DNA from: Thalassobium sp.
GTDB taxonomy: Bacteria > Pseudomonadota > Gammaproteobacteria > Pseudomonadales > Oceanobacteraceae
Length of the DNA stretch: 64,000 bases
Direction: 5' to 3'
Assembly (NCBI GenBank): GCA_002733205.1
Contig: NVUW01000014.1
Location: 1 to 64,000 of the forward strand
The notes beneath the pieces are model-generated. The model was not told the origin of the DNA. It made no database searches and was given only the letters and a program-made list of their open reading frames with translations. Positions within the stretch are counted from its first letter, which is position 1. Each line of letters starts with the position of its first letter. Positions 26,082-36,670 of the stretch are shown here, piece by piece. A program made the translations under genes and the position numbers.

Positions 26082-27140
26082 ATGAAAACAGCACAATCAG
26101 ATACCTCCATACAACTGCCCACCAATTACCTGCGCAACCTGCTTGATCTGGTGGCAGGTCGTGGTGGTGATGGCTTGCAGATGATGCAGCGCAGCGGGCT
26201 GAGCCCTGAGTTGGTCGATGCCATCGAAGGCCAGATCAGCTGGGAGCAGTTCAGTGGCGCGCTGCGCGAAAGCCGCAACGAAATTGATGAACCCGGCCTG
26301 GGTCTCTATTTAGGCAGTCAGCTGACCATCACCACTCACGGCCTGCTCGGGCTGGCAGCGATGAGCAGCCCGACACTGGGCGATGCCGCCCGGCTGGCCT
26401 GTCAGTACGTAGCAACACGAACGCCACTGGTATCGTTGCGACTGGAAAAGAAAGGCCTGCAGGTATCGCTGACCATGGACGAGCTGTATGCGTTAGGGGA
26501 TATCCGCGCCACCTTTCTTGAAACCCTCACCGTCACGCTGCTGGCCGTGATTGATTTTGTCTCCGGCGGGCAGGCACGGGTCAGCCAGGTAAACTTTGCC
26601 TTCCAGACGCCGGAATACAGCTCACTGTACGAAGCCTTTTTCCCCTGCCCGGTGCGTTTTAATCAGGAACAGAATCAGATTATTCTGCCCGCTGAAGACC
26701 TGAGCATCAGCTCACGCCTGGCCGATATTCAGGTACAGCGTCAGGCCGCGCAGCAATGCGAGCAGCAATTAAAACAGTGGCAGGAAAGGCAGAAATTATC
26801 CGGTCAGATACGCCTGATGCTGGGCCGGGCCAAAGGCCGTTTTCCGGGATTTGAACAGGTCGCCGACGAGCTGTCGCTGTCACCCCGCACCCTGCGCCGG
26901 CGACTGGCAGAAGAAGGCACCAGCTATCAGGAATTACTGGAGATCTGGCGTGAAGAAATGGCTCATCAGTATCTGTTAACCACCCACCTCAGCGTGCAGC
27001 AGATCAGTTATTTGCTGGGTTATAACGATCCGGCGAATTTCGGCCGCGCCTTCCGTAAACGTAACGGTGGGATTTCGCCGCTGCGCTTCCGCCAGCAGGG
27101 TGAGAGCATCAATACTGGTAGCGATTCACCGAGTCACTGA
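26082..27140 (+). CDS. AraC-family regulator, probable controller of the alkB operon
   Basis: A 352-residue regulator with an N-terminal arabinose-binding-like sensor domain and a C-terminal pair of helix-turn-helix motifs ([20 protein letters not shown] near residue 265, then [20 protein letters not shown]). The family often includes regulators of hydrocarbon and alcohol oxidation genes. It is divergent from the reductase-alkB operon with a 173-base shared upstream region, so control of that operon is a reasonable inference. Its 3' end overlaps the convergent Amt-MCP gene by 32 bases. Confidence 0.88.
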   Translation: MKTAQSDTSIQLPTNYLRNLLDLVAGRGGDGLQMMQRSGLSPELVDAIEGQISWEQFSGALRESRNEIDEPGLGLYLGSQLTITTHGLLGLAAMSSPTLGDAARLACQYVATRTPLVSLRLEKKGLQVSLTMDELYALGDIRATFLETLTVTLLAVIDFVSGGQARVSQVNFAFQTPEYSSLYEAFFPCPVRFNQEQNQIILPAEDLSISSRLADIQVQRQAAQQCEQQLKQWQERQKLSGQIRLMLGRAKGRFPGFEQVADELSLSPRTLRRRLAEEGTSYQELLEIWREEMAHQYLLTTHLSVQQISYLLGYNDPANFGRAFRKRNGGISPLRFRQQGESINTGSDSPSH

Positions 27141-29379
27141 ACTGGCCGGCACTGCTGCGCAGCGCCGATGAGGTATCGTCCAGCGTTCTGCTGATACGTT
27201 CGCTTTCCTGGCTAATGCCATGCACATCCGTTACCAGCGTATTCACCTGCTGCGATAACTGCGCCTGCTGCCCGGCGGAATGGGCAATCTCTTCATTCAG
27301 GCGGGTAATGCCTTCCACCGCCTGCACCAAAGCTTCGAGCGACTGTAATGTCAGCGCCGATTGTTCAGCATTACCACTGGCGGTTTCTGAATACTGACGC
27401 AGCTCCTGCGCAGAGCGCTCGGCTTCGTTCTGTAATTTACCGATTTCAGCCTGAATATTACCGGTCGCATCCTGGGTACGCTGCGCCAAAGCACGGACTT
27501 CATCGGCAACCACGGCAAAGCCACGGCCATTTTCTCCGGCACGCGCTGCTTCAATTGCGGCATTCAGCGCTAACAGATTGGTTTGCTTGGCAATGCTGTT
27601 AATCAGTGCGACCACCTCGCTGATGTTATGGGTCTGCAACGCGACCTGATCGGCCCGTTGCGAAGCTTCTTCCAACTCGGACGATAAACGGCCAACGGCC
27701 GCCGCCAGTGCCTCAACCTGAGCAATGCCCTGCTGTGCATCGCTGCGGGTATCCGCCGCCGATCCGGCTCCGCGACTGGCGCTGTCCTGTGTCTGGCGGG
27801 CGTAGTCCAGCACCTGCTGCATCAGCACCGACGCCTCGCCGATCAATTGTTGCTGCTGCTGCGAGCCCTGGCGATTAGCACTGACCGCCGTATCCAGTTC
27901 CCGGCTGCGGCCGAAGACATCCTGTGCCGATTGCGCCATCAATTTAACGCTGCGCTGAAAACGATCCAGCATCTGATTAAAGGCCATGGCGGTTTCGCCT
28001 GCTTCGGTGCCGCGCTCAATTTCCGCGCGCGAACGCAGATCACCGGTGCTCACAATGTGCTGCATGGTTTTCATTGTATCCAGCCACACCGTGCGGGCAC
28101 CGTGCTCCACCACATTCAGCCCCAGATCTTCTTCTTCGTCGCTGACCCGTAAGTCGTGGAACTGGCGCAGCACATAAAACACCACAAGCCCCATACCAAA
28201 CGCCCAGACAAACACAGCAAGAATCCCCTGCAGCTGTACCCAGATCTGTTCACCGCGAGGCAGATTCAGGTTCGCTTCCGGGGCAAACAATGCCAGGGCC
28301 AGCGTGCCCCAGACACCGCCAAAACCGTGCACTGCAATGGCCCCCACCGGATCGTCCAGGCGGAGTTTATACAGCAGCAGATATTCCGCGGTGTAGACAA
28401 TCAGTGCGGCAACAGCGCCGATCCACAATGCACTGCCGGGACCAACAAAGGCACAGCCTGCGGTAATTCCGACCAGTCCGGCGAGAATCCCGTTTAACGC
28501 TTTTTCCACCGCAACCTTGCCGCTGTTTAACAGGCTGCTGAGCAACAGCGCCACCAGCCCGCCACTGCAGCCCGCAAGTACGGTATTAACTATAATCAGC
28601 GCCACCGCACCATCGGCTTTCAGGGTTGAGCCGCCATTAAACCCAAACCAGCCAAACCAGAGAATGAACACCCCCAGAGTCGATAACAACAGATTGTGAC
28701 CGGGAATTTCCTGCACATCGCCCTGCTCGTTAAAGCGCCCCTTGCGCGCCCCCAGAGCAATCACTCCGGCCAGCGCCACCCAGCCACCCACCGAATGCAC
28801 CACCGTCGAACCGGCAAAATCCATAAATCCACGACTCTCAAGCCAGCCGCTGGTATCGCCCAACAAGGCGCTGCCCCAGATCCAATGGCCGGATACCGGG
28901 TAAATCAAAGCACTGATGGCAACCGAGATAATCAGATAGGCATTAAATTTCATGCGCTCCGCCACCGCTCCCGCCACAATCGTGGCAGCGGTGCCGACAA
29001 ACATCGCCTGAAACAGGAAGAAAGCATAATCTGCAGGTGTCGACAGCAGGCTGCCAAAAAATCCGCCGCTGCCCACCAACCCGCTATGACCCAAACCGAA
29101 CATCAACGCAAAACCGGCCATCCAGAACGACAACACCGCCGCCAGGAAATCGCTGACGTTCTTAACCGCCACGTTATAACTGTTTTTTGCCCGCACCATG
29201 CCCGACTCCAGCATGGTGAAACCGGCCTGCATAAAAAACACCAGCCCAGCCGCCAATAACACCCAGATGAGGTCCAGTAATTCATTCGGACTCATCAGCG
29301 CTTCGTCCCCGGCCAGAGCCCCGGCGGAGCAGAGCAGCAGGTAGAGGAACGCAATCAGATGTTGATAAAGACGTGGCAT
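27109..29379 (-). CDS. Ammonium transporter fused to a methyl-accepting chemotaxis signalling domain
   Basis: A 756-residue fusion. Residues 1-23 look like a signal peptide. About 30-425 form a full Amt/Mep channel with eleven helices ([20 protein letters not shown]), and both twin pore histidines are present in [10 protein letters not shown] and [12 protein letters not shown]. After the last helix a linker of about 60 residues leads to an MCP signalling domain (about 490-756). Its hairpin tip reads [20 protein letters not shown] followed by [14 protein letters not shown]. The protein should sense ammonium through the transporter fold and signal to CheA/CheW. No methyltransferase or chemotaxis operon is nearby. 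Confidence 0.92.
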   Translation of the reverse strand: MPRLYQHLIAFLYLLLCSAGALAGDEALMSPNELLDLIWVLLAAGLVFFMQAGFTMLESGMVRAKNSYNVAVKNVSDFLAAVLSFWMAGFALMFGLGHSGLVGSGGFFGSLLSTPADYAFFLFQAMFVGTAATIVAGAVAERMKFNAYLIISVAISALIYPVSGHWIWGSALLGDTSGWLESRGFMDFAGSTVVHSVGGWVALAGVIALGARKGRFNEQGDVQEIPGHNLLLSTLGVFILWFGWFGFNGGSTLKADGAVALIIVNTVLAGCSGGLVALLLSSLLNSGKVAVEKALNGILAGLVGITAGCAFVGPGSALWIGAVAALIVYTAEYLLLYKLRLDDPVGAIAVHGFGGVWGTLALALFAPEANLNLPRGEQIWVQLQGILAVFVWAFGMGLVVFYVLRQFHDLRVSDEEEDLGLNVVEHGARTVWLDTMKTMQHIVSTGDLRSRAEIERGTEAGETAMAFNQMLDRFQRSVKLMAQSAQDVFGRSRELDTAVSANRQGSQQQQQLIGEASVLMQQVLDYARQTQDSASRGAGSAADTRSDAQQGIAQVEALAAAVGRLSSELEEASQRADQVALQTHNISEVVALINSIAKQTNLLALNAAIEAARAGENGRGFAVVADEVRALAQRTQDATGNIQAEIGKLQNEAERSAQELRQYSETASGNAEQSALTLQSLEALVQAVEGITRLNEEIAHSAGQQAQLSQQVNTLVTDVHGISQESERISRTLDDTSSALRSSAGQFSDSVNRYQY

Positions 29380-29683
29380 AGTCCATCTCCGGCAAGCAGG
29401 GTTAAAGCGTTAGCTGCTAACCAGTGTAGACAGAATGCCGATACCGACAGGAAAAAACCGGGGAGATATCATCCTTTAAAATGAGCAATATCATCACTCT
29501 GGAAATGCAGAAAAGACGGATAAAAAAGAGGGATACTCTGCCCAAAAAACTTCACCGATGATCGGGGCATCGCCATTAACAGTAATAAATTATGCTGAGA
29601 AATTTGTGTGAAAAACACCGTAAAAATGGCTGACACCATGATTAATGACCGACGCAGCCATTAATCACAGTCAACGGTAATCA
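29380..29683. other. Intergenic region upstream of the Amt-MCP gene
   Basis: About 300 AT-rich bases without a supported gene. It must contain the promoter of the leftward Amt-MCP gene and the transcription end of the thioesterase gene. No clear terminator or operator was seen. Confidence 0.5.
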
Positions 29684-30250
29684 TCAGCTGTCTGCGCTTT
29701 CCGGCTGCGCTTTTTCTGCTGTGCGTGCCGCCTGAAATGCCACCACACTGTCACGCTGTACAGAAGAGAACATACCCTTCATTCGCTCCAGTTCATCAGC
29801 CGGCATGATATTCATCGCGGCGAATTTTTCGGCAGAAAATAACGCAAAATGTCCTTCCGCTTTGGCCGCCACCTGGCCTTTGGCATTACGTAACTCGGCC
29901 GCCAGAACAACCTGACGGTCATTTTTCTGTTCGGCAATAAAACCATAAACACTGACCGGCTCGCCGATACGGACCGGCAGTTTAAAACGCACTTTAATAT
30001 CGCGCGTCAGCAGAAACTGATTGAGCAGATACATGCCCGCCCAGCCCATCACCTCATCCAGCACCGTCGTGATAACGCCACCATGCGCGAGGTTACTCCA
30101 ACCACGCAGATGACCGGGAATAACCAGATCAGAACGTACCTGCTGTTCGTTGGTATAGAAGCGCATTTTCAACCCCTGGTGATTGTGCTGCCCACAACCA
30201 AAACACTCGTGGGCAATATTGGTCATCGGTCGCCATTCGCTTTCACTCAT
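29684..30250 (-). CDS. Hotdog-fold thioesterase, PaaI/4HBT family
   Basis: A 188-residue hotdog-fold protein, probably an acyl-CoA thioesterase. The N-terminal CFGCGQHNHQGLKMRF motif and the catalytic-helix region LAHGGVITTVLDEVMGWAG near residue 65 are typical of the PaaI/4HBT group. AGGA lies eight bases before the chosen ATG (MSESEWRPM); the frame stays open 11 codons further but without better signals. It is divergent from the MarR gene, which may control it. Confidence 0.85.
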   Translation of the reverse strand: MSESEWRPMTNIAHECFGCGQHNHQGLKMRFYTNEQQVRSDLVIPGHLRGWSNLAHGGVITTVLDEVMGWAGMYLLNQFLLTRDIKVRFKLPVRIGEPVSVYGFIAEQKNDRQVVLAAELRNAKGQVAAKAEGHFALFSAEKFAAMNIMPADELERMKGMFSSVQRDSVVAFQAARTAEKAQPESADS

Positions 30251-30465
30251 CTGCAAAATCCTGTCTCCGCTACATGAATACAAACACGGGAATAACCATC
30301 GCCGTAAACATCAGGCTGCCCGTTATTGCTGCATAACGCTATCGTCACACCGGTAAGATAACAACCGATTGTTACCGTCCTCATAACCGGTTGATACTGA
30401 GTTTCCTCACAAGAAAGAGTATCCGCAGCGGTCTGCCTGTCCTGAAAACAACACTTGCCAATTAG

Positions 30466-30499
30466 TTCACATGTAAAGTACATTTAGTTCACATATGAA
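30466..30499. promoter_or_regulatory. Probable MarR operator, two direct repeats
   Basis: TTAGTTCACAT occurs at 30462 and again at 30484, spaced 22 bases (two helical turns). Each copy begins an imperfect palindrome: TTCACATGTAAA and TTCACATATGAA. The pair lies between the divergent thioesterase and MarR genes, just upstream of the MarR start. Confidence 0.6.
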
Positions 30500-30525
30500 A
30501 TAAATGCGCATTCGGGTCATTACCA

Positions 30526-30939
30526 ATGGATAAACGTCTTTTCTATCTGCTCAACAGCGCCCGCCAGCGGGTATACAAATACGCCGATCAGAAGGCCGAA
30601 GAATCGCTGGGCATTTCCGTTACTCAACTCGGCGCACTGATGCTGATTGCCACCAATGAAGGCTGCCTGCTGAAGGATTTGGCGCACAGTCTGAACCTGA
30701 ATAATTCGGCCCTGACCGGTCTGGCGGCACGGATGGAACATAACGGCCTGATTGAACGCCGCCCCTGTGAGCTGGATGGCCGCGCCTCGCGTCTTTATCT
30801 GACCCTGCTCGGGCGCAGCAAAATCAACAGCGCCAAACCATTAATCAGCCAGCTGAATGCCGCCATGACCGAAGGTTTTAATGAGCAGGAAGTTCAGGTC
30901 ATCCTGCGTTTTCTGAACCGCTTACTGAACGAATTCTGA
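30526..30939 (+). CDS. MarR-family transcriptional regulator
   Basis: A 137-residue winged-helix regulator. The recognition region is LKDLAHSLNLNNSALTGLAA near residue 47, followed by the wing (GLIERRPCELDGRASRLYLT). It begins a short rightward run with an alpha/beta hydrolase (gap about 20 bases) and a DUF4442 hotdog protein, and is divergent from a second hotdog thioesterase. The likely role is local control of acyl-ester or acyl-CoA hydrolysis genes, inferred from context. Confidence 0.88.
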   Translation: MDKRLFYLLNSARQRVYKYADQKAEESLGISVTQLGALMLIATNEGCLLKDLAHSLNLNNSALTGLAARMEHNGLIERRPCELDGRASRLYLTLLGRSKINSAKPLISQLNAAMTEGFNEQEVQVILRFLNRLLNEF

Positions 30940-30961
30940 GCAGCTGCCGGAGATGAATATC

Positions 30962-31804
30962 ATGCAAAAAATACCCTTAACAACCAATAACGGACGCCTG
31001 CTCAGTGCGCGCGTATTTAGCGCCACCGAGCCTCGTTCGGTCGTTGTCGTCGCCGGTGCGATGGGCGTACCACAAAGCTGTTATGAAAAGTTTGCCTGCT
31101 TCCTGTGCGAGCAGGGTCACAGCGTGATTACCTTCGATTATTTCGGCATGGGCGAATCATTACAGACACCTCTGCGCCACTGCCAGACCAATATCAGCGA
31201 CTGGGGCGAAGAAGACTGCACCGCCATTATCCGCTTCGCGCGGGATTATTTCCCCGGACTGAAATTACAGTGGATCGGCCACAGTGTTGGCGGCCAGTTG
31301 CTGGGAATGATTCCCGCCGTTAATCAGATTGATCAGGCCATAACGGTGGCCTCCGGCAGTGGTTACTGGCGCGAAAATTCACCACCAACCAAGCGCGTGG
31401 CCTGGCTGCTGTGGTACTTCATTGCACCATTAAGCGTACCGCTGGCCGGTTATTTTCCCGGTGCCCGATTAAACATGGTCGGCGATCTGCCCGCCAATGT
31501 GATGCGCCAGTGGCGGCGCTGGTGCCTTAACCGCGAATATGCGGTGGGTGCCGAAGGTGAAGCCATGCGCGCACGCTTTGCCAGCGTCACCATTCCTATT
31601 ACCTCGGTTGCCTTCAGCGACGACGAAATGATGTCCCGGCGCAATGTCGAATCGCTGCACAGTTTTTATCAGAATTCACCACGCACCATGATCCGCCTGA
31701 AACCGGCGGATATCGGTGAAAAGAAAATCGGCCATCTGGGCTGGTTCCGCGAGCGCTACCGCGATTCCGTCTGGGCCGGGCAACTGCTGCCGTTGCTGCA
31801 ATAA
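30962..31804 (+). CDS. Alpha/beta-fold hydrolase
   Basis: A 280-residue soluble alpha/beta hydrolase. The nucleophile elbow is GHSVGGQLLGM, with Ser near residue 106, and FDYFGMGES resembles the strand preceding the lid. A C-terminal IGHLGWFRE supplies a plausible catalytic His. The start is the second ATG (MQKIPLTTNN), nine bases after GGAG; the first ATG overlaps the Shine-Dalgarno. Substrate unknown; the neighbouring thioesterases suggest esters or acyl thioesters. Confidence 0.85.
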   Translation: MQKIPLTTNNGRLLSARVFSATEPRSVVVVAGAMGVPQSCYEKFACFLCEQGHSVITFDYFGMGESLQTPLRHCQTNISDWGEEDCTAIIRFARDYFPGLKLQWIGHSVGGQLLGMIPAVNQIDQAITVASGSGYWRENSPPTKRVAWLLWYFIAPLSVPLAGYFPGARLNMVGDLPANVMRQWRRWCLNREYAVGAEGEAMRARFASVTIPITSVAFSDDEMMSRRNVESLHSFYQNSPRTMIRLKPADIGEKKIGHLGWFRERYRDSVWAGQLLPLLQ

Positions 31805-31869
31805 GTTTTACCGTTAATTCACCACGATAATTCACCGCAATAACTCACCCAAATAAGAGAGAGAAAACC

Positions 31870-32310
31870 ATGAGCCAGTTTTTAAAAATGTTTGAACAGT
31901 TGGGCGCACAACAATTTTCGGCCGGTATCGGCATGGTCGCTCCGTATTTTTCCACCATTGATCCGGAAGTCACCGAACTGCGTCCGGGCTACGCCAGTAT
32001 GATTCTGCGCAACCAGAAAAAAGTGCATAACCATATTGGTACTGTGCATGCGATTGCCATGTGCAACGCGGCAGAATTAATGGCCGGTATTGTGACTGAT
32101 GCCAGTATCCCGGCTGGCGCCCGCTGGATTCCGGCGGGCATGAGTGTGAAATATGTAGCCAAAGCCAAAACCGATTTAAAGGTTGAGGCTGATTGCAGCG
32201 CGGTGGATTTTTCCCAGCCCGGAGAAGTGCATATTCCGGTCGCCGCATATGACGACCAGAACACGCTGTGCTTTACCGCCGATATCACCATGAATGTGAA
32301 GCATGCCTGA
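31870..32310 (+). CDS. DUF4442 hotdog-fold protein
   Basis: A 146-residue single hotdog domain of the DUF4442 type (ELRPGYASMILRNQKKVHNH then IGTVHAIAMCNAAELMAG). The family is thought to contain thioesterases or acyl-binding proteins. A strong AGAGAGAG ribosome-binding region precedes the ATG. It ends the MarR-hydrolase group, followed at once by a strong terminator. Confidence 0.85.
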   Translation: MSQFLKMFEQLGAQQFSAGIGMVAPYFSTIDPEVTELRPGYASMILRNQKKVHNHIGTVHAIAMCNAAELMAGIVTDASIPAGARWIPAGMSVKYVAKAKTDLKVEADCSAVDFSQPGEVHIPVAAYDDQNTLCFTADITMNVKHA

Positions 32311-32317
32311 AGCTTAT

Positions 32318-32351
32318 AAAAACAGGTGTCCGTTAATGGACGCCTGTTTTT
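32318..32351. terminator. Bidirectional rho-independent terminator
   Basis: AAAACAGG.GTCC stem pairs with GGAC.CCTGTTTT around a GTTAAT loop, with A and T runs on either side. It separates the DUF4442 gene from the convergent old yellow enzyme gene. Confidence 0.9.
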
Positions 32352-32361
32352 CCTGCCGGAT

Positions 32362-33591
32362 TCAGGCACCAATCAGCTTACGATAGCGCTTAATCAGTTT
32401 CTTCAGCCGCACCCGGTCGAGCATCAGACTTAACAGCGGATTTAATACCGTTTCTTTTTTCGCACCATTACCCCAGCGGCGTAAATGGCGTTTGATTAAT
32501 GCCATGGTAGCGACGCTGGCGATGGCTTTGTCTTTCCATTCAATACGCGCTAACGGCAATTCAAACACCGGATTCTGCTGCCAGCGTTGCGGCAGATCCG
32601 GACACACGGCCAGTGCACTGGCCATACCGACCAGCGCGACACCAGCATTAACAACCTGCTCTGCAGTGTGCAAACGGGTGATACCGCCGGTACTCATAAC
32701 CGGCATATTGGCGACCGCAGCAATCTGTTCAGCAAATTCGAGAAAATACGCCTCGCGTGCCAGGGTGCGGCCATCGGCAGTACGCCCCTGCATTGCCGGT
32801 GCCTCGTAGCTACCACCGGAAATTTCTATCGCATCCACATGCAGGTCGTTGAGCAGGGTGACTACGGCCTTGGCATCGGCAATATCAAAACCGCCACGCT
32901 GAAAATCGGCGGAATTTAATTTAACCGCAACGGCAAATTCTGGTTTAACCGCAGCGCGGATACGGCGGGTAATTTCCAGTAATAAACGCGCACGGTTTTC
33001 CAGACTGCCGCCCCATTCATCCGTGCGCTGATTGGTCAGCGGTGATAAAAACTGGCTGAGTAAATAGCCATGTGCGGCATGAATTTCAACACCATCGAAA
33101 CCGGCTTGTTCAGCCTGCTGCGCGGTGGTTACAAAACGGCTGATAACATCTTCAATCTCTGCTGCAGTCATCGCCTGCGGCCGGGCAAATAAATGCGAAT
33201 GCTTGCCCAGGTCAACCGCGACCGCCGATGCCGATAATGCCTTACCACCCAGTGCGGCATACACCTGACGGCCCGGATGATTAATCTGCATCCAGATTTT
33301 TGCACCCTGTTCTTTCGCCGCCTTTGCCAGTGCAATAAAAGGTGCCAATGGCGTTTGCGCTTCCAGCGCCAGACCACCGGGGCCGGTCATCGCCAGCCGG
33401 TCGACCATCACGTTACCGGTAATGATCAGGCCGCTGCCGCCCTGTCCCCAGCGACGGTACAGGTGAGTAAGCGCCGCATCTGGCAGTAACTGCGCATCGC
33501 CCATATTTTCTTCCATCGCCGCTTTGGCAATGCGGTTTATAAGCTGCTGGCCATTGGGCAGAGTCAGCGGGGTAAACACGGTTGAAGTCAT
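32362..33591 (-). CDS. NADH:flavin oxidoreductase of the old yellow enzyme family
   Basis: A 409-residue FMN-dependent ene-reductase. The beta/alpha barrel carries [20 protein letters not shown] and then [17 protein letters not shown] near residue 180, and the MSTGGITRL phosphate-binding block near 300. A C-terminal extension of about 50 basic residues follows the barrel. The start is placed at [14 protein letters not shown], five bases after GGAG; the open frame extends 64 codons further upstream across the MerR promoter and is unlikely to be translated. It is divergent from a MerR-type regulator with a palindromic operator between them. Confidence 0.92.
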   Translation of the reverse strand: MTSTVFTPLTLPNGQQLINRIAKAAMEENMGDAQLLPDAALTHLYRRWGQGGSGLIITGNVMVDRLAMTGPGGLALEAQTPLAPFIALAKAAKEQGAKIWMQINHPGRQVYAALGGKALSASAVAVDLGKHSHLFARPQAMTAAEIEDVISRFVTTAQQAEQAGFDGVEIHAAHGYLLSQFLSPLTNQRTDEWGGSLENRARLLLEITRRIRAAVKPEFAVAVKLNSADFQRGGFDIADAKAVVTLLNDLHVDAIEISGGSYEAPAMQGRTADGRTLAREAYFLEFAEQIAAVANMPVMSTGGITRLHTAEQVVNAGVALVGMASALAVCPDLPQRWQQNPVFELPLARIEWKDKAIASVATMALIKRHLRRWGNGAKKETVLNPLLSLMLDRVRLKKLIKRYRKLIGA

Positions 33592-33641
33592 AACTACTCC
33601 GGAACAATTTGTGTGAAGATTCGATAAACACGATGCTAAAC

Positions 33642-33657
33642 TTAAAGTTAACTTTAA
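33642..33657. promoter_or_regulatory. Perfect palindrome, probable MerR-type operator
   Basis: TTAAAGTTAACTTTAA is a perfect 16-base palindrome placed between the divergent old yellow enzyme and MerR genes. Its GTTAAC centre resembles operators of the AdhR/NmlR type of MerR regulator, where the operator sits in an over-long promoter spacer. Confidence 0.75.
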
Positions 33658-33673
33658 ATTCAACTGGTTTTTT

Positions 33674-34171
33674 ATGCCGTTTTCATCTGTCGATAAACCC
33701 TCTGCTGCACTCCCCGGCAAAGCGGATACCCGCTTAATGCGCATTGGTGAACTGGCCGCCCATAGCCAGACGCCAGCATCCACTATCCGCTATTACGAGC
33801 AGCAAGGCCTGCTGACCGGAGTACAACGCACCGCTGGCGGCAGCCGTCGTTATGATGCCAGCGCACTGTTACGCCTGCAGATGATCCGCAGTCTGCAGAA
33901 TATGGGCTTTGCTCTGGGGGATATTCCGGCGCTGCTGCGCGATGAACAACAAGGCGTCGATCATGAACGGGTGATGACCACCCTGAATGGCCGGCTGGAG
34001 GATATCGATACTTTATTAGCCAGCCTGCAACAGCAGCGCAATCAGTTGCATGCGCTGCGTTGCTTACTGAAAAGCAGTTGGGATAAAGGCCAGTGCCTGA
34101 GTGATGAGCAAATCCTGACGCTGCGCGATCAATATCTGCAGCCGCCAGGCATGCCGGGCAATCAGGACTGA
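33674..34171 (+). CDS. MerR-family regulator
   Basis: A 165-residue regulator. The winged helix begins [20 protein letters not shown] followed by [20 protein letters not shown], and a long dimerisation helix follows ([20 protein letters not shown]). An N-terminal tail of about 21 residues precedes the canonical MRIGELA; initiation at that internal ATG (33737) is also possible. It should control the divergent flavin oxidoreductase gene, possibly in response to electrophiles or carbonyls. Its last 10 bases overlap the convergent chemoreceptor gene. Confidence 0.88.
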   Translation: MPFSSVDKPSAALPGKADTRLMRIGELAAHSQTPASTIRYYEQQGLLTGVQRTAGGSRRYDASALLRLQMIRSLQNMGFALGDIPALLRDEQQGVDHERVMTTLNGRLEDIDTLLASLQQQRNQLHALRCLLKSSWDKGQCLSDEQILTLRDQYLQPPGMPGNQD

Positions 34172-35460
34172 TTCAGGCGCGCCACCGTGGCCGCCACATC
34201 CTCAGCGCTGTGGCGGATCTGCTCAATCACATCAGCCGCCTGCTGAATCTGTTCACCCACTTGCTGCGTCTGCTGCTGGGTTTTTTTCATCTGCTCCATC
34301 GCCGACCGGGTTAACGCCTCATTGGCTTTTACCATTTCGTCGATTTCCAGCGTCGAGCTGTTGGTACGCGATGCCAGACTGCGCACTTCATCGGCAACCA
34401 CCGCAAACCCCCGGCCATGTTCACCGGCGCGCGCTGCTTCAATCGCCGCATTAAGCGCCAGCAGGTTAGTCTGTTCCGCAATACTGCTGATGGTGGTGAC
34501 GATGGCCGAAATTTCCGCCGATTTACTGCTCAGCTTGCTGATGCTCTGTGCCACATCCCCCACCTGATCAGCCACCTGGGCGGAAGCGGCCACACTGTTG
34601 CGCAACAGGCCACTGCCGTTCTGGGCCAGGTTAACGGTATCAGCCGAATTACTGCGTGCCAGCTCCGATGCCTCACGCACCTGCTCGGCCTGCAATACCC
34701 GCTCGGTAATATCGCTGGCGAACTTAACCACCTTAACCACCCGTTTTTGCGCATCAAAAATCGGGTTATAACTGGCTTCCAGCCATACCGTACGGCCGCG
34801 TTTATCGCGTCGCTCGAATTTGCCGGTCTGCACCCGTCCCTGCGCCAGTTTTTGCCAGAAATCCGGATGCTCGCGGTAAAAACTGTCATCACAAAGAATC
34901 CGGTGCTGTTTGCCGCGCAATTCTTCCGGCCGGTAACCCATGGTGCGCAGAAAATTTTCATTAGCGTCGAGAATCGTGCCATCCGGGGTAAATTCGATAA
35001 TGGCCTGCGAGCGATCCAGCGCATCCATTACCGCTTCCTGGCGATGACGTTTTTCGGTATTAGCCGTTACGTTCTGAGCCAGTTTAATCACCCGCGTTAC
35101 ACGGCCGTTAAGCTGCACCGGGAAATAGGTAGCGCGCAACCACAGGCGCTCACCCTGTTTATTAATCCGCGGAAAAGAGCCACTGGCAAATTGCCCGGCG
35201 GCGAGTTTTTTCCAGAAAGAACGGTAATCTTCTGAGGCCGCATAATCAGCACTGCAGAACAGACGGTGATGCTGACCCACCACCTCTTCACGGCGATACC
35301 CGACCACCGCCAGAAACAGGTCGTTTACATCCGTAATGGTGCCATCCGGGGCAAATTCGATCATTGCAGTATCCTGACGCAATGCCTGCTCCAACGCCTG
35401 AGCTTCGGCCAGTGCCCGTTCAAGCTGCTGAATTTTGTCTTTGCTGTTATCAAACCACAT
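34162..35460 (-). CDS. Cytosolic PAS-PAS chemoreceptor
   Basis: A 432-residue methyl-accepting chemotaxis protein without transmembrane segments. Two tandem PAS domains (about 25-130 and 148-250) carry near-identical blocks such as [20 protein letters not shown] and [20 protein letters not shown]. The MCP signalling domain has the tip [20 protein letters not shown] followed by [14 protein letters not shown]. The short four-helix hairpin resembles Aer-like PAS receptors. The start at MWFDNSKDK follows CCGGAG by five bases; an upstream in-frame ATG has no ribosome-binding site. Confidence 0.9.
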   Translation of the reverse strand: MWFDNSKDKIQQLERALAEAQALEQALRQDTAMIEFAPDGTITDVNDLFLAVVGYRREEVVGQHHRLFCSADYAASEDYRSFWKKLAAGQFASGSFPRINKQGERLWLRATYFPVQLNGRVTRVIKLAQNVTANTEKRHRQEAVMDALDRSQAIIEFTPDGTILDANENFLRTMGYRPEELRGKQHRILCDDSFYREHPDFWQKLAQGRVQTGKFERRDKRGRTVWLEASYNPIFDAQKRVVKVVKFASDITERVLQAEQVREASELARSNSADTVNLAQNGSGLLRNSVAASAQVADQVGDVAQSISKLSSKSAEISAIVTTISSIAEQTNLLALNAAIEAARAGEHGRGFAVVADEVRSLASRTNSSTLEIDEMVKANEALTRSAMEQMKKTQQQTQQVGEQIQQAADVIEQIRHSAEDVAATVARLNQS

Positions 35461-35607
35461 AGTCACTCCGGAATAAGTTCGCATACAGGGTATACGTGCT
35501 CTCAATCTAGCTGAGTCCTGCCCACCCGCCAGTGCCCGCTACACGCGACAGGTGCTATCTGTAATCGCTGTGGCTGTATCAGTGTCTGGGCATTGTGTTG
35601 CAGGCAT

Positions 35608-35636
35608 AAAAAAGCCGCCGAAAAAGGCGGCGGCTT
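35608..35636 (-). terminator. Terminator of the alcohol dehydrogenase gene
   Basis: Read leftward: stem GCCGCCG / CGGCGGC, GC-rich, closed by a CCTTTTT-type loop and followed by a run of T. Confidence 0.88.
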
Positions 35637-35668
35637 TAAGCAAAACAGCAGCAAAACAGCTGCGCTGC

Positions 35669-36670
35669 TTACTTTTTCAGCACCACGCGGTAACGCGGGC
35701 TGCCGTTTTCCAGACGGTCGATGGCCTTGTTCACATCCGCCATATCGAACACTTCTACTTTCGGTTCAATATGATGGCGGGCGGCAAATTCCAGCATCTG
35801 GGCAATGACCGCCGGGCTGCCAACCGGAGACGACGACACCGAACGCTGTCCGCCCATCAGCGAGAACACGCTCAGCTCAACCGGCTCCAGTACCGCACCC
35901 ACCAGATGCAGGCGGCCTTTTGGACGCAGGGTGTTCACATACAAGCCCCAATCGAGTTTTACATTCACCGTCGACAGAATCAGATCGAAATAACCGGCGG
36001 AATCCTGCAGCGCCTGTGGATCACGGGAATCCAGCGTACGGTGCGCCCCCAGCTCCAGCGCTTCGGTACGCTTGGCTTCGGACGAGGTAAAGGCCGTTAC
36101 TTCACAGCCCCAGGCGTTGAGGAACTGCAGCGCCATATGACCCAGGCCACCAATGCCTACCACGCCCACGCGTGCGGTAGGTTTAATACCGAACTGCACA
36201 ATCGGGTTAAATACCGTAACACCGCCACAGAACAACGGCCCGGCCACTTCGCTGCTGACGTTGTCCGGCAGCTTCACCACACTGGCCGACTGCGCCCGTA
36301 CTTTGTCGGCAAAACCGCCGTGGCGGCCAACAATCGTACCGCGTGCGCCATCACACAGGTTGTGATCACCTTCCATACAGGTCTGACACTCATTGCAGTA
36401 ACCCGAGTGCCAACCCAGGCCGACGCGATCGCCAACCTGCAATTTTTTCACATGCTCGCCCACCGCACTGATGCGGCCAGCCACTTCATGTCCCGGTACA
36501 AACGGATAACGGGTCATGCCCCATTCGTTATTCAGCATGCTCAGATCGCTGTGGCAGATGCCGCAGAAATCGACATCGATTTCCACATCATGAGCACCCA
36601 GAGGGCCCGGATCGTATTCAAACGGCTTGAGTTCACCACCCGGTTCGAAGGCTGCGTAGGCTTTGATCAT
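35669..36670 (-). CDS. Zinc-dependent NAD(P) alcohol dehydrogenase (YahK/CAD-like)
   Basis: A 333-residue medium-chain dehydrogenase/reductase. The catalytic zinc site is CGICHSD near residue 37 and GHEVAG near 61, and the structural zinc cysteines lie in CNECQTCMEGDHNLC. The cofactor loop is VGIGGLGHMALQFL near residue 170. These features match the YahK/cinnamyl-alcohol-dehydrogenase branch, which reduces a broad range of aldehydes. It lies about 107 bases downstream of ohr and is probably transcribed separately. GGAGAAC lies close to the ATG. Confidence 0.92.
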   Translation of the reverse strand: MIKAYAAFEPGGELKPFEYDPGPLGAHDVEIDVDFCGICHSDLSMLNNEWGMTRYPFVPGHEVAGRISAVGEHVKKLQVGDRVGLGWHSGYCNECQTCMEGDHNLCDGARGTIVGRHGGFADKVRAQSASVVKLPDNVSSEVAGPLFCGGVTVFNPIVQFGIKPTARVGVVGIGGLGHMALQFLNAWGCEVTAFTSSEAKRTEALELGAHRTLDSRDPQALQDSAGYFDLILSTVNVKLDWGLYVNTLRPKGRLHLVGAVLEPVELSVFSLMGGQRSVSSSPVGSPAVIAQMLEFAARHHIEPKVEVFDMADVNKAIDRLENGSPRYRVVLKK

